Translations under genes and position numbers: made by a program
From: Caballeronia grimmiae
GTDB lineage: Bacteria > Pseudomonadota > Gammaproteobacteria > Burkholderiales > Burkholderiaceae
Direction: 5' to 3'
Assembly (NCBI RefSeq): GCF_000698555.1
Contig: NZ_JFHE01000039.1
Location: 1 to 55,761, forward strand
DNA length: 55,761 bases
The notes under the pieces: generated by a model
Databases searched by the model: none
What the model was told of the DNA's origin: nothing
What the model saw: only the letters and a program-made list of their open reading frames with translations
Part shown: one piece after another, positions 50,127 through 55,761 of the stretch
How positions within the stretch are numbered: position 1 is the stretch's first letter
How the letters are laid out: each line of letters begins with the position of its first letter

Positions 50127-50879
50127 TTACGCCTCTGCGTTGACCTCGACGAACTCGTCGCCTTCGCCGCTGCGCACGGCCTGAACGACGTCGTTCACCG
50201 CGTTTGCACGGCCTTCGAGGATTGCGTCGGCCACGCCTTCCGCGTACAGCGCAACAGCCTTCGACGCGTCGTCGTTACCCGGGATGACGTAGTCGATGCC
50301 TTCCGGCGAGTGGTTCGTGTCGACCACGGCGATGACCGGGATGCCGAGCTTCTTCGCTTCCGTCACGGCAATCTTGTGGTAACCGACGTCGATGACGAAG
50401 ATTGCGTCAGGAATGCCGCCCATGTCCTTCACGCCGCCGATCGACTTTTGCAGCTTGGCGATTTCGCGTTCGAACAGAAGCGCTTCCTTCTTGCTCATGC
50501 GCTCGGTTTCACCCGATTCCACGGCCGCTTCCATGTCCTTCAGGCGCTTGATCGAAACCTTCAGCGTCTTGAAGTTGGTCAGCATGCCGCCGAGCCAGCG
50601 GGCGTTGACGAAAGGCATGCCAGCGCGCGCTGCTTCTTGCGCGATGGTGTCGCGCGACTGGCGCTTCGTGCCGACGAAAAGAATCGTGCCGCGGTTCGCT
50701 GCCAACTGGCGCACGTACTTCAGCGCATCGTTGTAGAGCGGCAGGGTCTTTTCGAGGTTGATGATGTGAATCTTGTTGCGATGACCGAAGATATAGGGGG
50801 CCATCTTCGGGTTCCAGAAGCGCGTTTGGTGACCGAAGTGGACACCGGCTTCCAGCATTTGACGCATCGTGACTGCCAT
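50127..50879 (-). CDS. rpsB: 30S ribosomal protein S2
   Basis: A 250-residue S2 protein. The MRQMLEAGVHFGHQTRFWNPKM start, the FVGTKRQSRDTIAQEA block and the VDTNHSPEGIDYVIPGNDDA block are diagnostic. GGAGA lies eight bases before the ATG. It has a leader of about 210 bases from a good promoter, long enough for S2 autoregulation as known in other proteobacteria. It heads the series tsf, pyrH, frr and onward. Confidence 0.98.
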   Translation of the reverse strand: MAVTMRQMLEAGVHFGHQTRFWNPKMAPYIFGHRNKIHIINLEKTLPLYNDALKYVRQLAANRGTILFVGTKRQSRDTIAQEAARAGMPFVNARWLGGMLTNFKTLKVSIKRLKDMEAAVESGETERMSKKEALLFEREIAKLQKSIGGVKDMGGIPDAIFVIDVGYHKIAVTEAKKLGIPVIAVVDTNHSPEGIDYVIPGNDDASKAVALYAEGVADAILEGRANAVNDVVQAVRSGEGDEFVEVNAEA

Positions 50880-51278
50880 GAAAATTCTCCGCGAGGGTTG
50901 GGTCTTAAGCCGGCTGCCGCATCCCGCGCCTCTCTGGACGCGCGAGACACCCTGGGTGCGCCGGCTTGAGTTTCAAAAAACGTCGGCTGTTTGTGAATGA
51001 CCGTGTACCGGCCACAACCGACGCTTCCAAGTCTTCGGTTCAGGTCAATCGCCTGCCGACAAGCAGGAATGACACAGACCGAGACTTAGCCCGTGAGTAT
51101 AGCATGTGAGGATTACGGGGCTCAAGCCGCGCGAAGCCCGCTCGCGCCTCGTCACCGCCCCGGCAGGCAGGCCGCGCCCCGCCCGATGGCCCTGCGGTCC
51201 TTATCTCAAAGGTGCGATAATGCCGGTTTGGCGGCTTCCGCCCGCCCTTCACGCAATCCGCGCATCACGAGCCAACCC
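50880..51278. promoter_or_regulatory. rpsB-map divergent region with long rpsB leader
   Basis: A 399-base gap with no gene of its own. The rpsB half contains an imperfect long hairpin (CGTCGG near 50983 with CCGACG near 51018, enclosing a CCGGCC-rich centre) and the 13-mer TGTACCGGCCACA at 51004-51016, which is repeated after rpsB at 50106-50118. The map half has GATAAT near 51213 as a possible -10. Confidence 0.5.
51096..51125 (-). promoter_or_regulatory. rpsB promoter
   Basis: On the minus strand TTGAGC (51125-51120) and TATACT (51101-51096) are 18 bases apart. Transcription would start near 51089, leaving an untranslated leader of about 210 bases before rpsB. Confidence 0.65.
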
Positions 51279-52088
51279 ATGTCCATTACGCTGAAAAACG
51301 ATCACGATATCGCGCAGATGCGCGTCGCCTGCCGGCTCGCCAGCGAAGTGCTCGATTTCATCACGCCGCATATCGTCCCGGGCGTGACCACCGAGGAACT
51401 CGACCGCCTGTGCCATGACTTCATGGTGAACGAACAAGGCACGGTTCCCGCCCCGCTCAATTATCAGCCGCCGGGTTATCCGCCGTATCCGAAGGCTACG
51501 TGCATTTCGGTCAACGACGTAATCTGCCACGGCATCCCGAGCGAGAAGGTGTTGAAGAACGGCGATGCGCTCAATATCGACATCACCGTCATCAAGAACG
51601 GCTATTTCGGCGATACGAGCCGCATGTTCATCGTCGGTGAAGGGTCGATTCTCGCGAAACGCCTCGTGCAGACGACGTTCGACTGCATGTGGCTCGGCAT
51701 CGACCAGGTGCGGCCGGGCGCGCATCTCGGCGACATCGGGCACGCCATCCAGAAGCACGCGGAGGCGCAAGGCTACAGCGTCGTGCGCGAATATTGCGGC
51801 CACGGCATCGGCCAGGTGTTTCACGAAGAGCCGCAAGTGCTGCACTATGGGCGTCCGGGCACGGGCATCGAGTTGCAGGCGGGCATGATCTTCACCGTCG
51901 AGCCGATGATCAATGCCGGCCGCCGCGATATCCGCACGATGCCCGACCAGTGGACCGTCAAGACACGCGATCGCAGCCTGTCGGCGCAATGGGAGCACAC
52001 GGTGCTCGTCACGCCGACGGGTTATGAAGTGCTGACGGTATCGGCGGGAACGCAGGCGCCGTCGCAACTCATCGCGGCCACGGCCTGA
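51279..52088 (+). CDS. map: Methionine aminopeptidase, type I
   Basis: A 269-residue pita-bread metalloprotease that removes N-terminal methionine. All metal ligands are present: D101, D112, H175, E208 and E239, with H84 lining the substrate pocket (VICHGIPS). The start MSITLKNDHDIAQM matches family length; an open frame upstream has no similarity. It is divergent from rpsB, as in many proteobacteria, and followed 52 bases later by glnD. Confidence 0.97.
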   Translation: MSITLKNDHDIAQMRVACRLASEVLDFITPHIVPGVTTEELDRLCHDFMVNEQGTVPAPLNYQPPGYPPYPKATCISVNDVICHGIPSEKVLKNGDALNIDITVIKNGYFGDTSRMFIVGEGSILAKRLVQTTFDCMWLGIDQVRPGAHLGDIGHAIQKHAEAQGYSVVREYCGHGIGQVFHEEPQVLHYGRPGTGIELQAGMIFTVEPMINAGRRDIRTMPDQWTVKTRDRSLSAQWEHTVLVTPTGYEVLTVSAGTQAPSQLIAATA

Positions 52089-52140
52089 TTGCCGCTGTTC
52101 CTCGCAATCGCCTCCTCTTTCACGCCGATCATATCGACCC

Positions 52141-54726
52141 ATGAGCGTTCCCGTCGCCGCCGCCACGCCCTGCGAAACGCTGCGCACCGCCTATAAGACG
52201 GCGAAGGCCGCGCTCATCGAACGCTTCAAGATTGCGACGACAGTCGAACCGCTGATGCACGCGCTGGCCCGCATCACCGACGACGCCCTCAAAGGCGCCT
52301 GGTCGGCTTGCGAGATGCCGGCGGACGCGGCGCTCGTCGCGGTCGGCGGCTACGGGCGCGGGGAGCTGGCGCCCTATTCCGACGTCGATATCCTCGTGCT
52401 GCTGCCCGATGCCCCTGCGCACACCGACAACGCCGCGCTGAACGCGCGCGTCGAACGGTTCATCGGCATGGCGTGGGATTTGGGGCTGGATATCGGCAGC
52501 AGCGTGCGGTCGGTGGGGCAATGCATCGCCGAGGCGGGCAACGATGTCACCGTGCTCACGTCCCTGCTCGAAGCGCGGCGCATCTGCGGCGACACGCGGC
52601 TCTTTCAGCGCTTCTCGGACAAATACCGGCAGACGCTCGATCCGCGCGCATTCTTCCAGGCGAAGGTGCTGGAGATGCGGCAGCGTCACGCCAAGTTTCA
52701 GGATACGCCGTACAGCCTCGAGCCGAACATCAAGGAAAGCCCGGGCGGGCTGCGCGACCTGCAGCTGATTCTCTGGATCACGCGGGCGGCGGGCTTCGGC
52801 TCGAGCTGGCGCGAACTTGACGCGCGCGGTCTCATCACCGAACGCGAAGCGCGCGAACTGCGCCGCAACGAAGCGTTCCTCAAGACCTTGCGCGCGCGCC
52901 TGCATGTGGTCGCGAAACGCCGGCAGGACATCCTCGTTTTCGATTTGCAGACGCCGCTTGCCGAGAGCTTCGGCTTCAAGGCGACGGCCGCCAAGCGCGC
53001 CAGCGAGCAGATGATGCGCCGCTACTACTGGGCGGCCAAGGCGGTCACCCAGCTTGCGACCATTCTCATTCAGAACGTCGAGGCGCAGCTTTTCCCATCG
53101 ACATCGGGCATCACGCGCGTGCTCTCCGACCGGTTCGTCGAGAAGCAAGGCATGCTCGAAATCGCCGACGACGATGTCTTCGAGCGTGAGCCGCACGCCA
53201 TTCTCGAAGCCTTCTTGTTGTACGAACAGACGCGCGGCGTGAAGGGCCTGTCGGCGCGCACGCTGCGCGCGATCTACAACGCGCGCGAGCTGATGAACCG
53301 CAACTGGCGGCGCGATCCCGAGAACCGGCGGCTGTTCATGGAGATCCTGAAGCAACCCGAAGGCATCACGCATGCGCTGCGGCTCATGAACCAGACGAGC
53401 GTGCTCGGTCGCTATCTGATCAACTTCCGGCGCATCGTCGGCCAGATGCAGCACGACCTGTATCACGTCTACACGGTCGATCAGCACATCCTGATGGTGC
53501 TGCGCAATCTGCGCCGGTTCGCGATTGCCGAACACGCGCACGAATATCCGTTCTGCAGCCAGTTGATGGGCAACTTCGAGCGCCCGTGGGTTCTCTACGT
53601 CGCCGCGCTGTTTCACGATATCGCGAAGGGCCGCGGCGGCGATCATTCGACGCTCGGCATGGTCGATGCCCGCCGCTTCTGCCGCGAGCACGACATCGGC
53701 GGTGAAGACACGGAACTGGTCGTGTGGCTCGTGCAGCAGCATCTGACGATGAGTCACGTCGCGCAGAAGCAGGACACGAGCGATCCCGAGGTCATCAAGC
53801 AGTTCGCGTCGATCGTCGGCACCGAGCGGCGGCTGACCGCGCTGTATCTGTTGACCGTTGCCGACATTCGCGGCACGAGCCCGAAGGTCTGGAACAACTG
53901 GAAAGGCAAGCTGCTCGAGGACCTGTTCCGCGCGACGCTCGCGGTGCTCGGCGGCGCGCAGCCGGACGCGCATTCGGAACTGAAATCGCGACAGGAATCG
54001 GCGCTTGCGCTCCTGCGGCTGGAAACGGTGCCGGAAGGCGCGCAGCGCAGGCTGTGGGAGCAACTCGACGTCGGCTATTTCCTGCGGCACGACCCCGCCG
54101 ATATCGCGTGGCAGACGCGCGTGTTGTATCGGCATGTCGAGAGCGAACAGCCTATCGTGCGTGCGCGGCCCTCGCCGATCGGCGCGGCGCTGCAAGTGCT
54201 CGTGTACGTGAAGGACCGACCCGATTTGTTTGCGGGCATCTGCGCTTATTTCGACAAGAACGGCCTGTCCGTGCTCGATGCGCGCATTACCACGACGCGT
54301 CACGGCTACGCGCTCGACAACTTTCTCGTGGCGCATCCGGACCATGATGGAAGTTATCGCGATATCGCCAATCTCGTCGAACAACAATTGAGCGGACGGC
54401 TGACGAACGAAAGCATCTTGCCGGAGCCGTCGAAGGGCCGCGTATCGCGGCTCGTCCGCACTTTTCCGATCACGCCGCGCGTGGACTTGCGTCCCGACGA
54501 GCGTGGCCAGTACTACATCCTGTCCGTGTCGGCGAACGACCGGCAGGGCCTTCTTTATTCGATCGCGCGCGTTCTGGCGCAACACCGGATCGGCGTGCAG
54601 GCGGCGCGTATCAACACGCTCGGCGAACGTGTCGAAGACGTGTTCTTGCTCGACGGCAAAAGCCTTTCGTCCAACCGTACCCAGATCCAGGTCGAAACCG
54701 AACTGCTGCGCGCGATCGCAGCCTGA
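52141..54726 (+). CDS. glnD: Bifunctional [protein-PII] uridylyltransferase/uridylyl-removing enzyme
   Basis: An 861-residue nitrogen sensor that uridylylates PII proteins at low glutamine and reverses this at high glutamine. The nucleotidyltransferase motif GGYGRGE is at residues 69-75 with D81-x-D83; the HD hydrolase domain has H492-D493 in AALFHDIAKGRGGDHS; two ACT domains follow, starting near residues 682 (VYVKDRPDLFAGI) and 787 (SVSANDRQGLLYSI). Domain order and length are normal. The downstream gene starts six bases after the stop, so the two are probably co-transcribed. Confidence 0.98.
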   Translation: MSVPVAAATPCETLRTAYKTAKAALIERFKIATTVEPLMHALARITDDALKGAWSACEMPADAALVAVGGYGRGELAPYSDVDILVLLPDAPAHTDNAALNARVERFIGMAWDLGLDIGSSVRSVGQCIAEAGNDVTVLTSLLEARRICGDTRLFQRFSDKYRQTLDPRAFFQAKVLEMRQRHAKFQDTPYSLEPNIKESPGGLRDLQLILWITRAAGFGSSWRELDARGLITEREARELRRNEAFLKTLRARLHVVAKRRQDILVFDLQTPLAESFGFKATAAKRASEQMMRRYYWAAKAVTQLATILIQNVEAQLFPSTSGITRVLSDRFVEKQGMLEIADDDVFEREPHAILEAFLLYEQTRGVKGLSARTLRAIYNARELMNRNWRRDPENRRLFMEILKQPEGITHALRLMNQTSVLGRYLINFRRIVGQMQHDLYHVYTVDQHILMVLRNLRRFAIAEHAHEYPFCSQLMGNFERPWVLYVAALFHDIAKGRGGDHSTLGMVDARRFCREHDIGGEDTELVVWLVQQHLTMSHVAQKQDTSDPEVIKQFASIVGTERRLTALYLLTVADIRGTSPKVWNNWKGKLLEDLFRATLAVLGGAQPDAHSELKSRQESALALLRLETVPEGAQRRLWEQLDVGYFLRHDPADIAWQTRVLYRHVESEQPIVRARPSPIGAALQVLVYVKDRPDLFAGICAYFDKNGLSVLDARITTTRHGYALDNFLVAHPDHDGSYRDIANLVEQQLSGRLTNESILPEPSKGRVSRLVRTFPITPRVDLRPDERGQYYILSVSANDRQGLLYSIARVLAQHRIGVQAARINTLGERVEDVFLLDGKSLSSNRTQIQVETELLRAIAA

Positions 54727-54732
54727 GACTTT

Positions 54733-55761
54733 ATGCGCGTCAAATTGACAGCCAAACATCCGCGTCCGACATCGACGACGCGATCGCCGGTCCGTTCCGG
54801 CAGTTCCACCGGACGCAAGACCGTGCGCGAGACTGCGCCGGAGCAGGCGCTGGTCAAGCGCGGAAAGCCTGCGGAAGCGCGGGCGACATCGGCGAAACGT
54901 GGCGATGCGTCGGGAGAGCGCGGGTCGTTTAAGCCGCGCGGTGAGGAATCGCGTTCGGGCTTTGGCGATCGTGGCTCGCGTGGTGACGAGCGACGTCCGT
55001 TCAAGCCGCGCGGTGACGATTCGCGTCCGAGTTTTGGTGATCGCGGTCCGCGTGGTGAAGAACGTCGTCCGTTCAAGCCGCGCGGTGACGATTCGCGTCC
55101 GAGTTTCGGCGATCGCGGTCCGCGTGGTGATGAGCGACGGCCGTTCAAACCGCGCGGCGATGATTCGCGCCCGAGTTTTGGTGATCGCGGTCCGCGTGGC
55201 GGTGATGCGCGCCCGAGCTTTGGCAATCGCGGTCCGCGTGGCGAAGAACGTCGCCCCTTCAAGCCGCGTGGCGATGATTCGCGCCCGAGTTTTGGTGATC
55301 GCGGTCCGCGTGATGATGAGCGCCGTCCGTTCAAACCGCGCGGCGATGATTCGCGTCCGAGTTTCGGCGATCGCGGTCCGCGTGGTGACGAGCGACGCCC
55401 GTTCAAACCGCGCGGCGATGACTCGCGCCCGAGTTTCGGTGATCGCGGTCCGCGTGGCGACGAACGTCGCGCGTTCAAACCGCGCGGCGAGGATTCGCGT
55501 CCGAGCTTCGGCGATCGCGGTCCGCGCAGCGAAGAACGACGCCCATCGAAGCCACGCGGCGACGACTCCCGCCCGAGCTTCGGTGATCGCGGTCCGCGTG
55601 GTGAAGAACGTCGCCCGTTCAAACCGCGCGGTGACGACTCGCGCCCGAGCTTCGGCGATCGCGGCCCTCGCAGCGACGAACGGCGCCCGTCCAAACCACG
55701 CGGCGACGACTCCCGCCCGAGCTTTGGCAATCGCGGCCCCCGCAACGACGATCGTCGCCCG
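54733..55761 (+). CDS. N-terminal part of a probable RluB-type 23S rRNA pseudouridine synthase with a repeat-rich extension
   Basis: The frame starts six bases after glnD and remains open through the right edge (343 codons seen). Residues 1-65 are basic and Ser/Thr/Ala-rich (MRVKLTAKHPRPTSTTRSPV). From residue 66 the protein consists of eleven 24-residue units of the type FKPRGDDSRPSFGDRGPRGDERRP. No catalytic domain is yet visible. Burkholderia relatives of this gene, placed after glnD, encode an S4-domain pseudouridine synthase with a long Arg/Gly-rich N-terminal extension; the assignment rests on that position and composition. The extension is likely disordered and RNA-binding. Another Arg/Gly-rich RNA-binding protein is possible. 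Confidence 0.6.
   Translation, partial: MRVKLTAKHPRPTSTTRSPVRSGSSTGRKTVRETAPEQALVKRGKPAEARATSAKRGDASGERGSFKPRGEESRSGFGDRGSRGDERRPFKPRGDDSRPSFGDRGPRGEERRPFKPRGDDSRPSFGDRGPRGDERRPFKPRGDDSRPSFGDRGPRGGDARPSFGNRGPRGEERRPFKPRGDDSRPSFGDRGPRDDERRPFKPRGDDSRPSFGDRGPRGDERRPFKPRGDDSRPSFGDRGPRGDERRAFKPRGEDSRPSFGDRGPRSEERRPSKPRGDDSRPSFGDRGPRGEERRPFKPRGDDSRPSFGDRGPRSDERRPSKPRGDDSRPSFGNRGPRNDDRRP
54928..55761 (+). repeat. 72-bp tandem repeat array, 11 units
   Basis: Eleven in-frame units of 72 bases (24 codons). Unit 4 carries an extra 42 bases (a partial unit, GDARPSFGNRGPRG). Units differ mainly at the D/E pair, at FKPRG versus SKPRG and at third codon positions. The eleventh unit ends exactly at the window edge, so the true copy number may be higher. 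Confidence 0.93.

Noticed and set aside
52129..54759. An 876-codon open frame antisense to glnD.
   Set aside because: High GC content keeps the antisense frame open. GlnD on the + strand has all its catalytic motifs, while the antisense product is His/Arg-rich and matches nothing.
54555..55745. A long open frame on the minus strand (396 codons, Arg/Ser/Pro-rich repeats) opposite the glnD end and the tandem array.
   Set aside because: It is the mirror of the 72-bp repeats: a repeat length divisible by three with no stop in one unit stays open in any such frame. It also runs antisense into glnD and shows no recognisable family or ribosome binding site.

Overview
This is a GC-rich, densely packed chromosomal window from a Burkholderia-type betaproteobacterium, most likely Paraburkholderia or Caballeronia. 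The evidence is gene content and synteny: the rpsB-tsf-pyrH-frr-uppS-cdsA-dxr-rseP-bamA-skp-lpxD-fabZ-lpxA-lpxB-rnhB series, ppsA/ppsR, guaB/guaA, and the strong G/C third-position preference. Most genes lie on the minus strand. No rRNA or tRNA gene, CRISPR array or intact transposon was seen. Part 1 (1-12.5 kb) is a purine-degradation region. It holds the start of an ABC transporter ATPase, a LysR regulator, an 8-oxoguanine-deaminase-type amidohydrolase, 5-hydroxyisourate hydrolase (uraH), membrane-bound cytochrome-linked urate hydroxylase (puuD), a threonine aldolase, and the operon puuE-uraD-alc-allA. A hydantoin/allantoin racemase, an NCS1 nucleobase transporter and a GntR/FCD regulator follow. 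Together these would take 8-oxoguanine or urate to glyoxylate plus two ureas. A 12-bp dyad of the ATTGT-NN-ACAAT type overlaps the regulator's own promoter and recurs upstream of puuE. Part 2 (12.7-20.7 kb) concerns peptidoglycan peptides and RNA: ldcA, tadA and a DUF1992 gene, then a VanX-like D-Ala-D-Ala dipeptidase with a complete dipeptide ABC transporter in the order ddpX-A-B-C-D-F. Part 3 (20.8-27.2 kb) is thpR, then a small foreign segment, then guaA, a repeat-tailed membrane protein and guaB. The foreign segment carries one gene, an AbiJ-related putative abortive-infection nuclease. It is bounded by two 17-bp copies of the guaA 3' end, so it looks like the remnant of an island inserted at guaA. 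Part 4 (27.3-34.9 kb) has an EamA transporter, rnfH-ratA, smpB, an nfeD/slipin pair in which the slipin gene is cut by one in-frame TAG codon, and divergent ppsA/ppsR with an unusual 473-base control region. Part 5 (34.9-51.1 kb) is the conserved envelope/translation supercluster, read right to left from rpsB to a TrmH-family methyltransferase. It links translation factors (S2, EF-Ts, RRF), UMP kinase, isoprenoid and phospholipid precursors, outer-membrane assembly (RseP, BamA, Skp) and lipid A synthesis. Part 6 (51.3-55.8 kb) reads rightward: map, glnD, and the start of a probable RluB-type pseudouridine synthase whose N-terminal extension is an 11-unit, 72-bp in-frame tandem repeat running to the window edge.
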